Origin: Xanthostigma xanthostigma
Lineage: Eukaryota > Arthropoda > Insecta > Raphidioptera > Raphidiidae
DNA length: 64,000 nt
Direction of reading: 5' to 3'
Assembly: GCA_963575645.1 (NCBI GenBank)
Contig: OY754465.1
Span: 52,413,901 to 52,477,900 of the forward strand
Positions 22,223-33,947 of the stretch are shown in pieces. Numbering within the stretch: the first letter of the stretch is position 1; every line of letters begins with the position of its first letter. The notes under the pieces are model-generated. The model was not told where the DNA came from, ran no database searches, and worked only from the letters and a program-made list of their open reading frames with translations. The position numbers were made by a program, and so were the translations under genes.

Positions 22223-22989
22223 TCTATATACTAATACCTATATAAATGAAAAGAGTTTGTTTGTTTGGTTGAACGTGCTAATCTCAGAAACTACTGGTTC
22301 GGATTGAAAAAAAAAATTGTTGGATAGCCCATTTATCGAGGAAGGCTTAGGCTATATAATATCACGCTACGATCAATTGGAGCGGAACATCAATGAAAAA
22401 TGTTGCAAGATGTATCTCAAAATTAGTCCGTCCGACATATATTATCAGGTGAAATGCCTTAACTAAATATTGAAATATTAGCGCGTCACGTTCAGAAGCC
22501 CGGATAGCTCAGTCGCTAGAGCGTAAGACTCTTAATGCCAGGGTCTTGGGTTCAAGCCCCACGTCGGCGAATATATTTTTATTTTTTTTTATTTTCTACA
22601 TTGCTTTCTTCTAAGGCTTGCATTTTAATTTTTTAAAATTTTATTACGACTAATTAAAATTAAATAAATCTAATTAATAGCTCATTTGAAAACTGTTACA
22701 ACTATAATATGTACCTATATAAAAATAATTTTCCTACAGTGTTTTCAATTAAATATTTATTATATTTTATTAATTACAGTAATTATTGTTTTAAAAGAAA
22801 TGTATTACTTAAAAAGAAGTATAAATACCTACTGCTTTTTAACGACAAAAACTTTTGAAATGTTACTCCAATCATTACAAGTTTGGACACAACATTAATG
22901 TCGGTAAACTAAGATGAATGTACGTACTCATGTCCCGTCTTTCCCCATTCGTTCTTTTGCACCCGGGTGAAACCGGGCGGGACCGCTAG
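22223..22989 (+). mobile_element. Non-autonomous Helitron-like element carrying a tRNA-Lys pseudogene
   Basis: Starts TCTATATACTAATACCTATA after an A and ends with a CCCGGGTGAAACCGGGCGGG hairpin and CTAG (22986-22989) followed by T, so it fits Helitron insertion between A and T. After the 5' end comes GAGTTTGTTTGTTTGG, typical for the family. The interior contains a tRNA-Lys-like sequence (22498-22569) and a long AT-rich part; the frame at 22686-22898 is compositional. Confidence 0.65.
22498..22569 (+). pseudogene. tRNA-Lys(CUU) pseudogene
   Basis: Begins GCCCGGATAGCTCAGTCG with a normal D arm, has CTT exactly at positions 34-36 (22531-22533), and a GGGTTCAAGCCCCAC T arm close to insect tRNA-Lys. 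The anticodon stem (TAAGA against TGCCA) has three mismatches and the acceptor stem is disturbed near the 3' end (GTCGGCG where GCCGGGC-type pairing is needed). It is therefore not expected to be a working tRNA; it may be a captured gene or the head of a Lys-derived SINE, because an A/T-rich tail follows. Confidence 0.7.
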
Positions 22990-23639
22990 TACAAAATATT
23001 TGAAAAACCTCACAAAGAAAATGAAATTACAGACACACGTCCCGTTCGAGGTTTATATATCACTAGCTTTGCTAGGGTACAGTTTAGAACGTCAAAGTTT
23101 CTTCAGAGTCATACGATTATAGTATCTAGAAAAATCCACCCCCTACTCATTCACCTGCTAGGGTAGTTTTTTTTTCGAGAAACTTTTCGAACATGTTCTT
23201 TTCCAGACACCTTTTGTTAATTTCGGCGAAGAGGCAGCTCGGTGATTTGTCGTTACGAATAAATATGATGTTTTTGCGGGACACGAAACATATTTATCAA
23301 CGGATTACAAAATTCACATACTGCGAGAGTTGTTTTTTAATGAGTTATACTAAAGTTAGTTCAATTAATACAAATAATTAAAAGCGTAACTTAGTCTATA
23401 ATTGTACAGTTGTAAAGATTCCTAGAGCGAATTTTCAGTTTTATTCATTTTTTGCCAGTTTAATTATCTAATTAATAAAAAACTGTAAACTTTGCGTACA
23501 TTGAAAATTTATTTTGCATAAAAAAAGTGAAGGGAGGAAGGATAATTGAATGCATTCGATCAATTTTGTCTGTTGAAGTAAAACTCCGTTTTGTAAATTG
23601 TGCAAAGAGGCAACTCTGTGAGTTGCCGTCACATAGTAT

Positions 23640-26600
23640 ATGTTATGGCCGATTCTTTTCCTGTTTTATATTAATGACTTAGTTTACAATGTGAGCAATG
23701 CAGAAATCTTTTTATATGCAGATGATACATCATTACTTCATGTTTCTGAGGATAATAGCTCTCTCTGTGTTTCTAAGAGAAGAGCCTTAGAGGAAACTTC
23801 AAAATGGTTTGAAGCAAATCATCTGAAGCTAAACAAATCAAAAACTCAGGAGATATGCTTTGAGGGTGATACAGATGTGAATGTAAAGTTCCTAGGAGTA
23901 TATTTTAGTAGCAACCTTAAATGGAAAACACACATTGGCGTCATCTGTAAAAAACTTTCAAAAACACTGTTCCTCTTAAGGAAAATGGCAGACTGTACGT
24001 CTTATGAAGTTTTAAAAAAATTTTATTACGGTAATTTTCACTCAGTTTTAACATATGGTATTATAATATTATGGGGTTCATCTGCAGAATCAATTAACAT
24101 TTTTAAGTTACAGAAAAGAGCCATTAGAATTTTATCAAAAGTACCGGCGAGAACTCCTTGTAAAGAATATTTTATACAAAATAAAATTTTAACATTACCA
24201 AGCGTCTTTATATACGAATGTTTAGTATATAGGCCGGTCATATCTAACATTAAACTCGCAAACTAACATGTAGTTCTGATTTTTTAATATGTTGTTAGGA
24301 CCACTACCAGTAGCGTATATCCAAGTTTGCAGCTTCGAAAGACCTGTGCTAACTTTGCAGCACTCAAAAAACTGCGAAATTTTCGCACTTTTTTTGGTAT
24401 TCTAAATATAGGTATAAACTATGCATTTTTTTATAAAATATTTTTTATACGTTTTTAAGTAGACTAAAATTGCTACAATTTGAGACCAGAACCAGCTCTG
24501 TAGGTTCAATACTTACCAAAGATACAGCATTCCTAAAATTGACCAGTTTTTTCAAAAAAGTGAAATTTTAAGATTTGGTCAAATTTTTACCCCGATATCG
24601 GGGAAAATACTCATTTTAAGGGTAATATCATAGGAACATATATTGTAGCAAATGTAATTAGCTTTCATTTAAGCAGAGAACGACGTCTGTAGGCCATATA
24701 GTTTACTCACAAATTTTTAAAATCAAAAAAATGAGAAAACTGCATTTTCGCAAATTTAAATTTAATACCTAGTAATCGTTATGTAAATCCATTTAGTGAT
24801 TTTAATGTGGTTGAGTAACAAAATTGAGTAACATAGTAGCATAAACGAGTAACATAATAAAAAAAATAACATAATTGATAACATCATAAAAAAATTATGC
24901 AGTTTTTGACAAAATACCGTCGTATTTCAGCCATTTTGTAAAAAATATTTACAAATTATATTCATGAACCTTCCTCGTTTATCGCTCTTTCTATTACCGA
25001 AAACAATTTCAAAATCCGGTGCGTGGTTTAGTAGAAGGGAGCGGAGAAAAAGACAGAGACTTTGTTTTTAACTATGCAGTCTTTGACAAAATACCGTCGC
25101 ATTTCAGCCATTTTGAAAAAAATATTTACAAATGGTATACAGAAACCTTCCTCGTATATTGATCTTCCTATTAGCGAAAACCATTTCAAAATCCGGTGCG
25201 TGGTTTAGAAGAAGTGAGCGGTGAAAAAGACAAAGACAGTCTGAGACTCTGATTTTAACTATAAAGTCTTTGCTAAAATTCCGTCGTAGTTCAGGTATTT
25301 CGTAAAAAATATTTATAAATTATATACATAAACTTTCCTCGTTTATTGCTCTTTCTACTACCAAAAACCATTTTTAGATCCGGCGCATGGTTTAGAAGAA
25401 GTGAGCGGAGAAAAAGGCAAAGACAGACAGAGACTGTTTTTAACTATGCAGTCTTTGACAAAACACCGTCGGTGTTCTTCTAAACTATGCGCCGGATCTT
25501 AAAATGGTTTTCGGTAATAGAAAGAGCGATAAGCAAGGAAGGTTTCTGTATATAATTTGTAAATAGTTTTTACAAAATGCCTGAACTACGACAGTGTTCT
25601 AGCTCAGACTGCATAGTTAAAAATAGATCCTCTGTCTGTCTTTGTCTTTTTCTCAGCTCACTTCTTCTAAGCCATGCACTGAATCTTGAAATGCTTTTCG
25701 GTAGTCGGAAGAGCGATAAACAAGGAAAGTTTCTGTATATAATTTGTAAATATTTTTTACAAAATGCCAGAACAGCGACGGTGTTTTAGCAAAGACTACG
25801 TAGTTATAAACGAAGAGTCTGCCTATCTTTGTCTTTTTCACCGCTCACTTCTTCTAAACCACGCACCGGTTTTTGAAATGGTTTTCGCTAATAGGAAGAT
25901 CAATATACGAGGAAGGTTTCTGTATACCATTTGTAAATATTTTTTTCAAAATGGCTGAAATGCGACGGTATTTTGTCAAAGACTGCATAGTTAAAAACAA
26001 AGTCTCTGTCTTTTTTTCCGCTCTCTTCTACTAAACCACGCACCGGATTTTGAAATTGTTTTCGGTAATAGAAAGAGCGATAAACGAGGAAGGTTCATGA
26101 ATATAATTTGTAAATATTTTTTACAAAATGGCTGAAATACGACGGTATTTTGTCAAAAACTGCATAATTTTTTTATGATGTTATCAATTATGTTATTTTT
26201 TTTATTATGTTACTCGTTTATGCTACTATGTTACTCAATTTTGTTACTCAACCACATTAAAATCACTGAATGGATTTACATAACGATTACTAGGTATTAA
26301 ATTTAAATTTGCGAAAATGCAGTTTTCTCATTTTTTGGATTTTTAAAATTTGTGAGTAAAATTATATGGCCTACAGGCGTCGTTCTCTGCTTAAATGAAA
26401 GCTAATTACATTTGCTACAATATATGTTCCTATGATATTACCCTTAAAATGAGTACTTTCCCCGATATCGGGGTCAAAAATTGACCAAATCTTAAAATTT
26501 CACTTTTTTGAAAAAACTGGTCAATTTTTGGAAAGCTATATCTTGGTAAGTATTGAACCTACAGAGCTGGTTCTGGTCTCAAATTGTAGCAATTTTAGTC

Positions 26601-27085
26601 TACTTAAAAACGTATAAAAAATATTTTATAAAAAAATGCATAGTTTAAGACCTATATTGAGAATACCAAAAAAAGTGCGAAAATTTCGCAGTTTTTTGAG
26701 TGCTGCAAAGTTAGCACAGGTCTTTCGAAGCTGCAAACTTGGATATACGCTACTGGTAGTGGTTCTAACAACATATTAAAAAATCAGAACTACATGTTAG
26801 TTTGCGAGATTAGCGATTTTTAGTGTAAAATATGACTGGGCGAAACTAAATATTTCAAAATTTAATTTTAATTATGAAAACCATAGTTACCAAACTAGAG
26901 CTAATATTGAAATTCAGCAATCAAGATTCTCAGCGAACAAATATAAATATGGAGCAAATTATTGGGCAATTTCATTTTATAATAAGCTACCTCAAAAAAT
27001 AAGACAGTTACCAATAAATAAATACAAAAAGGAAATTAAAGAAACTTTACTAAATAGTGCTTTATATGATTTTAAACAATTTTAA
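23640..27085 (+). pseudogene. 5'-truncated jockey-like non-LTR reverse transcriptase, split by a fold-back element
   Basis: First part 23640-24230: PILFLFYINDL and FLYADDTSL (RT motif with catalytic YADD), NHLKLNKSKT, VKFLGVYFSSNLKWK (thumb region), then the usual C-terminal domain (LRKMADC, SVLTYGIIILWG, LQKRAIRILSKV, KILTLPSVFIYECLVY). The frame resumes at 26840-27085 with NYENHSYQTRANIEI and YNKLPQKIRQLPINKYKKEI, ending DFKQF-stop. Codons meet exactly across the 24231-26839 insertion. The endonuclease and most of the palm upstream of PILFL are missing, a normal 5' truncation. An (ATT)n tail follows at about 27150-27170. The remnant matches the family order closely; clade (jockey or related) is inferred. 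Confidence 0.85.
24231..26839. mobile_element. 2.6-kb fold-back element with internal 182-bp tandem repeats
   Basis: Left arm (about 24234-25460) and right arm (about 25466-26839) are inverted copies: for example CTCGCAAACTAACATGTAGT at the left and ACTACATGTTAGTTTGCGAG at the right. Outermost ends are CCGGTCATAT and ATATGACTGG. The inner part of each arm carries tandem units of about 182 bp marked by AAACCTTCCTCGT, ATCCGGTGCGTGGTTTAG and TTGACAAAATACCGTCG: three in the left arm and about four in the right, so the right arm is longer. The centre is CACCGTCGGTG. No transposase. It inserted in the non-LTR remnant; a 3-bp duplication (AGG/GGG) is possible. Minus and plus frames at 25577-25958 are repeat units. 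Confidence 0.8.
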
Positions 27086-27685
27086 TTCTATGTCTTTTTT
27101 ATATTGTATGTAACAACTTTGTATTGACGTGTTTACTTGGTGAACAAAATAAATATTATTATTATTATTATCGTATAAGCTAAGCAAAAGCATGTATCTT
27201 AATATAGTACTTTTAGTCTGAGAGCCGTACTAAGAGCCGGAAATAACCGAAGTAAATCTTTTCAGTATCTTGGCTAACAATATGTGTATTGTTTACATAT
27301 TATACCATGCGTGAAGGTTATCACGCACATTTCTCTTTAAAGAAGCACATTTATGATTTCAGGAGGAAGGGATTCAATCGATTAATGAAGTTTTTGGAGA
27401 TCTTCAGTTTTACTAGAAGGAAAAAAGGCGAAGCGAGCAGATGTTTGCTTTGTCGATGTTTGAATGAAGCGCTTGATTATACAATTTCTTTTTAGAAACC
27501 TTTAGTTTTAGAAACGAGGCGTCACTCTATAGATGTATGTACGTAAAATGTAGATCATGTTGATATGTTTGCGAATCTGTTATTGCTCCGTCGAACTGCC
27601 ACACATCCAAGTCTCATAGTCTTAGGCCGGATACACACTACGTGGCAAACCAGACGAACTTTGGCCGAAGCTAGCCGAATGACAA
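27086..27685. other. Non-LTR 3' tail, then no recognised gene
   Basis: The first 85 bp are the 3' untranslated part and ATT-repeat tail of the non-LTR element. The frame at 27289-27495 (arginine/lysine-rich) has no domain and no codon pattern to support a gene. Around 27627-27675 the words CCGGATACACACTACG suggest the end of another element, into which the hAT MITE at 27686 was inserted. Confidence 0.35.
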
Positions 27686-28200
27686 CGAGGTTGCCAGACG
27701 TATGAGAAATCTCGTACCATTACGAGATTTACAGTTTTTGTACGAGATACAAGAATAACAAAATTCTTGTACAATTTTGTACAAGATGTTAACAATGATG
27801 ACTGCCTTCGCTAGATATCAGCCAAAAAGTGTAAGAATTTGCATATTTACGTACTTCACACACCACAAAACGATCGACTGAGCGCATCACTAAATGCACT
27901 ACCTCATCACTATATGAAACTAGACAACTTGGTGGATAATCCCTGTTTAATGTATTTATTTGTTGTTGTCCTTATTACACTAATGATCACTATCAGTTCT
28001 CATTGTTTCATTTGAATTCACAGCTAAAAGCGCAAAGAATATGACTACTCAAGGTTAAATAATACAGTAAATAGCATAAATTATAAATTTTATTTGATAT
28101 ACCTATTTTAAATTTATACTTGTACGAGATTAACTGTTAAAAGTACGAGACATTTAGCAACACTGGTACGAGAAAAAAAATCCGTCAGCTGGCAACCCTG
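27686..28200 (-). mobile_element. hAT-type MITE with ends CAGGGTTGCCAG, copy 1
   Basis: Flanked by AATGACAA on both sides (27678-27685, 28201-28208), an exact 8-bp duplication. The right end is CTGGCAACCCTG; the left is CGAGGTTGCCAG, two changes from the complement. Next to each end are inverted TACGAGA/TCTCGTAC words. Interior matches the opposite-oriented copy at 30139-30604. No coding capacity. Confidence 0.85.
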
Positions 28201-28243
28201 AATGACAAACTTCTTCCAACACTTCACACACGGACGTCAGCCA

Positions 28244-28670
28244 TCTGCACACGAAGCTGGAAACACTGCTTGAACTTCTGCTGGCCGGCAGACTGGGTAC
28301 GAGGCTGGAAATGACGTCAGTGCGAGCTCGCCTGCTAGCTCACAAGATAGGTTTTAAAATTATATCAGGGACTATTTTTCTTGCTAGGTTCTCTTTTTGC
28401 TCTGGGCAAGAACCAATCAGGGAACAGTATCTTGTCACGATAAACGCCCACAAACTAATATGGCCTCATTCTGCTAAGAGTCAGACAACAGCTCTGTGTT
28501 TATATTTGAACTGTCACTGCGCGCGCACCAGATGTATCTACAAAACAAGCTTGAAAAGACGTGTCGTGTGAAGCGAGCACATAAAATCTATCAAGAAAAC
28601 GAGCGCTATTTAAACTAGTAGTTAAATCTAGCAAGGAATCTAGCGGCAAATCCAGCCTTGTGTGCAGCGG
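28244..28670 (-). mobile_element. MITE with ends CCGCTGCACACGAG, copy 2
   Basis: Reverse-oriented relative of 19550-19995: left TCTGCACACGAAGCTGGAAA, right CAGCCTTGTGTGCAGCGG, with shared interior words (GCTCACAAGATAGGTTTTAA, AGTATCTTGTCACG, GAAAAGACGTGTCG). The 86-codon frame at 28311-28571 lies wholly within the MITE and is not a gene. Confidence 0.65.
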
Positions 28671-28764
28671 ACTTTACATGCGCGTAGAAAATGCAGTGAA
28701 CTAGGTATTATCTGACGAAATAAATAATACAAATATTAAGAGCACTGTGGTTTAAACAAAATAA

Positions 28765-28945
28765 AGAATAGTTACTTCTTACCACAACAGTTCTATTATT
28801 TTATTTTTGTTTTTTACTTGTATTGTTATATTAAGTTAAGATTTTTGTTTAGTAATTTAGTTTAGTGTTTGCTGAAGATGAGAGCATAGCTCCCGAAATG
28901 TACATCCGTTAATAAAACTGTTGTGGTAAGAAGGAACTGTTCATT
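28765..28945 (+). repeat. Palindromic repeat with a weak hammerhead-like motif
   Basis: CTTCTTACCACAACAGTTCT (about 28775-28794) recurs as AACTGTTGTGGTAAGAAGG (about 28917-28935). Near the right arm are CTGAAGA (28872-28878), a short GAGC/GCTC stem and GAAA (28895-28898), but the next bases are TGTACAT instead of CGTT/CGTC. The motif order is right, the details are poor; I treat it as a relic. Confidence 0.4.
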
Positions 28946-29239
28946 ATTTTTTATTATGAAATAAATAATGTTTGATAAATCCTGGTACTGACATAGTTTC
29001 ATCTTTATTCGATCTTCAACCCAGCATTGGGTTGCAGAAAGGATTGTCAGAAAATCTGATTTGACAATGACCTTAGATTGTGAACAAACATATTTCTCCA
29101 CATGAAAGGCATTGTAGAGTTAATGAATTAATAATTGATCGCTTGAAACGATATTTTTCCTAAACAGTGTATACATGTATTCAGCATCGTTTTTTGTACA
29201 ATTTCCACTTCAAAACAACGTTTTTAGACGCAATTTGTT

Positions 29240-29400
29240 CTAAATTTAGCTTGAAAAGCGATCTTTTTCTATCTAGAACAATCATTTGTTTTTGTGTAAG
29301 TACAATCAAATGTTTTAGATGATAGGGAGTTTGAATACGACGTTAGACTGCTCGTGATGTATGGAAACTGTAATTATACAATCACAATCTAGTCATTGTC
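29240..29400. repeat. Old dispersed repeat, second copy near 8500/9890
   Basis: TTGAAAAGCGATCTTTTTCT, ACAATCAAATGTTTTAGATG and TTAGACTGCTC occur in the same order at 8515-8540 and 9905-9985, where a fold-back element separates the two halves. The uninterrupted copy here shows what the empty site looked like. Confidence 0.55.
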
Positions 29401-29434
29401 AAATAAAAATTTTGACTTCTGCAATCGAAATAGT

Positions 29435-30112
29435 GCCACTTGCGGTCGTGCCATTTGCGGTCAGAACAAATATCGTCCCACTTGCGGTCAATCGATATTA
29501 TTAAAAGAAAATAATGTTAAGAGTGAGAATTTGATAAATTCTAAAACACCATCGCATCAACAGCACCCCGTAATCGTTTTTTAAGGAACTCCCCCATACC
29601 CCCTTCGCTTTTAACTGCGCAACAAAAACACCATCGAATCAACAGTGTTGAATTAAATAAAAAACGAAGACAAGTATTGGCTTGAGTAATAAAAATTAAA
29701 ATTAGTTGTGCCATATTATTTTGATGTTTGGAAAACTCTGTTAGATTGCAATCGGAATTGTTTAGATGACTAATGATTTCAGTGGCGGATCCACGGGGGG
29801 GGGGGGTTTCGGGTTCAAACCCCCCCCTTCCAGAGAATCAAAAATCACAAAATTAAAATCTTACTGCGAAATTAAAAAAAGCTTTTCATGTTTTTCATGA
29901 ATTCTCCTCAAAAGGAGTAAAAAATTTTCAAGACCCCCCCCTTGCCGTAATCCTGGATCCGCCACTGAATGATTTATTTTTTCTCTAGGAAATTTGGAGT
30001 TGCCGATTTATAAAGTTATTTTCTTAAAGTGAGATCACCATTGATATTATTTGCATTTTATCATATTGATTGACCGCAAGTGGGACGAAAATTGTTCCGA
30101 CCGCAAGTGGGA
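29435..30112. mobile_element. Inverted-repeat element with CACTTGCGGTC ends
   Basis: Left end contains GTGCCACTTGCGGTC twice more as GCCATTTGCGGTC and GTCCCACTTGCGGTCAATCG; the right end is the reverse complement (GATTGACCGCAAGTGGGACG ... GACCGCAAGTGGGACAACAC). Flanks TGCAATCG and TGCAATAG may be an 8-bp duplication with one change, which would point to a hAT-like origin. A second element (29780-29967) is nested inside. The frame at 29396-29584 is not a gene. Confidence 0.6.
29780..29967. mobile_element. Short hAT-type MITE, nested
   Basis: Ends CAGTGGCGGATCCA and TGGATCCGCCACTG are exact inverted repeats, flanked by AATGATTT on both sides (29772-29779, 29968-29975), an exact 8-bp duplication. 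Next to the ends are long G and C runs. At 188 bp it has no coding capacity. Confidence 0.88.
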
Positions 30113-30138
30113 CAACACCCTGCAATAGGATCGTCAAA

Positions 30139-30604
30139 CAGGGTTGCCAGATGACGGATTTTTTTTCTCGTACCAGTGTTGCTAAATATCTCGTACTTTC
30201 AACAGTTAATCTCGTACAAGTATATCGAATAAAATTTATAATTTATGCTATTTACTGTACTATTTAACTTTGAGTAGTCATATTCTTTCCGCTTTTAGCT
30301 GTCAATTCAAATGAAACAATTAGAACTGATAGTGATTAATATTAGTGTAATAAGGACAACAAAAAATAAATACATTAAACGGGGATTTCCCATTCAAGTT
30401 GTCTAGTTTCATATAGTGATGAGGTAGTGCATTTAGTGATGCGCTCAGTCGATCGTTTTGTGTTGTGTGAAGTAGGTAAATATGCAAATTCTTACACTTT
30501 TTGGCTGATACCTAGCGAAGGCAGTCATCATTTTTAAAATCTCGTACAAAATTGTACGAGAATTTTGTTATTCTTGTATCTCGTACAAAAACTGTAAATC
30601 TCGT
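30139..30604 (+). mobile_element. hAT-type MITE with ends CAGGGTTGCCAG, copy 2 (truncated)
   Basis: Starts CAGGGTTGCCAGATGACGG and follows copy 1 (27686-28200, reverse) through TACCAGTGTTGCTAAAT, GCATCACTAAATGC-type and TACGAGAATTTTGTTATTC words. It stops at GTAAATCTCGT, about 35 bp short of the expected second end, and continues into unrelated sequence. Confidence 0.7.
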
Positions 30605-31235
30605 CGCCCACATTGCGGCTTATTCGCTGCCTAATGTGGAGCCAGCTTTAGGTTTAGAGACATGTCTATGCATATATGTATGTACACCACCTACATATGA
30701 CTGTACCTCATATATATACATACATGTACAGTACATTCGATTTCTTGTGTGAGCATTTACACGTTTTCCTATTTTTACATAAACGTTTTTCATGCGAAAA
30801 GAAAAGTCGATGCTTGTGAAAAATACACTTTGATGTCAGTCACTGGTTGAAGTTTACAAATGGAAAATAACAATGCGTTGGTATTCACTTAGCCTCGGTT
30901 CACAATCATTTTGTTTGGTCATTAATGCCGCCCACATACCGTAACCTGTTTTAATGGTTCTAATGGAACGTGCCAAACGTCACTGTCATCAGATTTTTAT
31001 TGATATTAGTTAAATCGCGTTTTATATCGATCGATCTGTATTTGCGCTGATGTTTGTTTGTCCCTTTAAAAAATGATACTAACAAAAAAACTCAAACCGT
31101 GAAGTGAATTAAGACTTTACAAGTGCGGCTCAGGAGTTCCACAAAGGTTTGTTATTTTACGCTTTTTAGTTTTATTTTTAACTTTTTACTTGGCAAAGAA
31201 CTGAAGTCGATTTTTGTTTTTTTTTTTTAATTTTT
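30605..31235. other. No recognised gene
   Basis: Contains simple ATATATACATACATGTAC-type sequence (about 30700-30730). No coding region or element end is supported. Confidence 0.35.
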
Positions 31236-31650
31236 GACGTGATAACGTCTTATAAATTGATGAAACACCGGCTGCACGCACGAAAAAGAGTAACGTTCCG
31301 CAAGCGAGAGCGCGATATAAGCGGTAGTCTCTCTCTTCTCGCGTGACGTCAGAGAGTAGTGTGCGTTCAACATTTTTTTCGGCTGTTTCAGCGAAAGCTA
31401 CATCTGACAGATGGCCAGATAAATTATACGGTTTGTTAACAAATATATAATATACCAGGTGAGGCAAAAGTCTTTTAAATGTCTTTTATAATTGCTTAAA
31501 AATATGTATTTTGCTTTGGTTGATCAAATTATTAGTCGGTAAAAATATAGTTTGACAGCTAGGTAACTAAAATTTAGGTTATGTATTATTAAATATGATA
31601 TTCGAGCGGAATACGTTATCACGTAAAACTATCGTCCGTAAACCGACTTT
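31236..31650 (+). mobile_element. GATAAC-family element, copy 2
   Basis: Left end GACGTGATAACGTCTTATAA, then TTGATGAAACACCGGCTGCA; right end CGTTATCACGTAAAACTATC then GTCCGTAAACCGAC. Shorter than copy 1 in the interior. The minus-strand frame at 31186-31467 is within the element. Confidence 0.65.
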
Positions 31651-33945
31651 ACTTTTTTTTTCTAAAATATTAAGTCAAAATTATATTTAGTCGGAGGATA
31701 TTATGTTGGGTGATCAAGACTCGCATTACCTTGTCGATTCAGGTTTTCAGACAATGCTTTCTGCAACCCAGCATAATATAGTTTCCAATTGTTGTGAATC
31801 ACGTTTTATGCACCCGAGTTGGTTTGTTTTACAGTCAACACAATCAGTGCAAATACCTACTGGTTCACTTTTAGTATCTATAAAATAACAGAATAAACAA
31901 AAAATGTCTAGGTACAAGAAACAAATAAACAGCGCTCCGATGTTCTGTTTTATTTCGGGAATGCTTTAGACAACAACGCTAATCAAATCAAATATGCAAC
32001 GTACTTCTAAAGTAAATAAAATATTACTATCAAAACAAAAGAAGCTCGTCTTATTTTCGTTTATTTTACTTGAAAAGATAATCAACTCGGAATTTATTTC
32101 AGAATGCAAAATAAAATAAAAAATAATGGTATGCACTATGCGAGTTTTGATTTAGAAATTTAAGAAGTTTTCTACTTTAGAGCAAGCAAAGAGAGAATTT
32201 GCTCATTATCTTTTCGAATAAATAGTGGGGAAATGAGTTTTAAAGAGTATATTTGTAACTTTTCGAGAACAATTTCGACACTATTTTGTACCCTTGAGTA
32301 AAAATAGCTTCACAAGAATATCAGCTCTTTACTTTATAAGATTACAGGGTAGAACAAAAAGGAAACATTTTAACACAAAACAGTATAAATAAATCGAAGA
32401 ATAAATGGTTTTGGAGAAAAATACATGTTGAAAGGATTCTAAAAAATATAAACACTGAGATTAATAAGATTTTTAATAAAATAAAAGTAACAATATGAGG
32501 GGGCTGTAACAAAAAAAATTGATATTAACCCACGAGAAGCAACGGGTAAAGACTAGTAGGTGCTGGAACATTTTTCTGAGTGAAAATTGTTTTTCAACTA
32601 AAACAATTCGGTGGTTTTGTTTTGTTCTAATGAAATATTATTATAAATACATTTGAGATTTATAATTTAAATTCGCTGGTGAAGGTATTATAATTTAAAG
32701 CGTAAGTAATTTAACTTTAGTTGACTTAGCTGTAAACTTGTAGTATACAAAGTGTACGTAAAATCTTAACCTCCAAGTCCCATGTCAAAGTATATAATGT
32801 TTTAAAGCATATTCATAATATTTATTTATTTTACAAGTAATCATTGCACACGTCGCTACACTGCAAAAGACTGGGCTCCATTTTAATCGATTTACGCGTC
32901 AGAGCTGAGTTTTGTTATATTTAGGTTTATTTTGCACTCAGACTGTGGGTCCCTGAAAGGGGGACATTCAATACTATAAAAGGGAACCATTTTTTGGTTG
33001 ATTCGAGTTCATAATATCTCCTAAAAATGTAGTTGAACAGTTGGTTTATACGTACGTATGTACGTCCGAGCTGTACAGGTCACAAATCTTAACGAATCGT
33101 CTTGGTTTGTTTACATTTAAATTCATTAATAGTGTAACTTTTAGAAACTATTTTATTTTATTATTTTATGATAGCGTAATTTTTTCTGTAAGCATTATCA
33201 ATTTCAAAAGTATATTAAAGAAGTCGATTTTTGCAATTTTTTCAAGGCATACCCTTTCTAAAAATGCGATTTTTAACGAAAACAGAATTCTTTCGGAACT
33301 TTGACAAAATCATCATCCTTATCGAAAAAAATATGCGATACGGTCGTAAAACGTCGTGTGTCGTTCAAACTAAACAAAAAATAGTATTTAACCATTCCCC
33401 CTCTCCATTTACAAGTAACGCTACTGACTTAGTGACCCACAAGCTAGTACTAAAAAATAATTATCAAAATTTGACCCACTTCTCAAAACGGTCCGCCATC
33501 ACCGTCCTGTACCATAAATTTAGGCGAAAAAGCAATGTGTTATGTAGTGTTCGTACAGTGAAAGTCGTCGGTTTGATCCTGGCCTGCGTCATTAGTGATT
33601 TTTTTACAACTGTTCGATTTTATTTCGCTTGTTAATTAAACCATTTTTTATCTAATGATAATAAAAGACAAATAAACTTCACTATTTTTGGTGTAAAAAT
33701 ACCAAAAAACTGGTCTTCGGTCTTCTTTTAAAACGGTTATTTTCAATTTTTTGATTGATGCGGAATTATATTCTCTGACAGATTATTTTTTTTAACCTCT
33801 TACTATATTAAAGTTGTATTTTTGTTAAACCTTTTAAATGGTGCATTGTAATTTTTAATGACTGTGTCTTTTTTATGATAATGTTCAAATTTTAAACTGT
33901 GATTTAAAAAAAAAGATAATTCTTAATTTAAGTGATATAAGTTCG
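31651..33945. other. No recognised gene
   Basis: At 31715-31770 there is a copy of the repeat with TTCTGCAACCCAGCA also seen near 10040, 29020 and 63945. At about 32530-32556 CAACGGGTAAAGACTAG resembles a decayed Helitron-type 3' end. The frames at 33041-33304 and 33231-33635 overlap in different frames, have no domain, and I do not call them genes. Confidence 0.3.
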
Positions 33946-33947
33946 TT

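Noticed and set aside
28872-28900. Sixth convincing hammerhead
   Set aside because: CTGAAGA and GAAA are present but the stem II is short and the ACGT stem III is replaced by ATGTACAT; kept only as a relic annotation.
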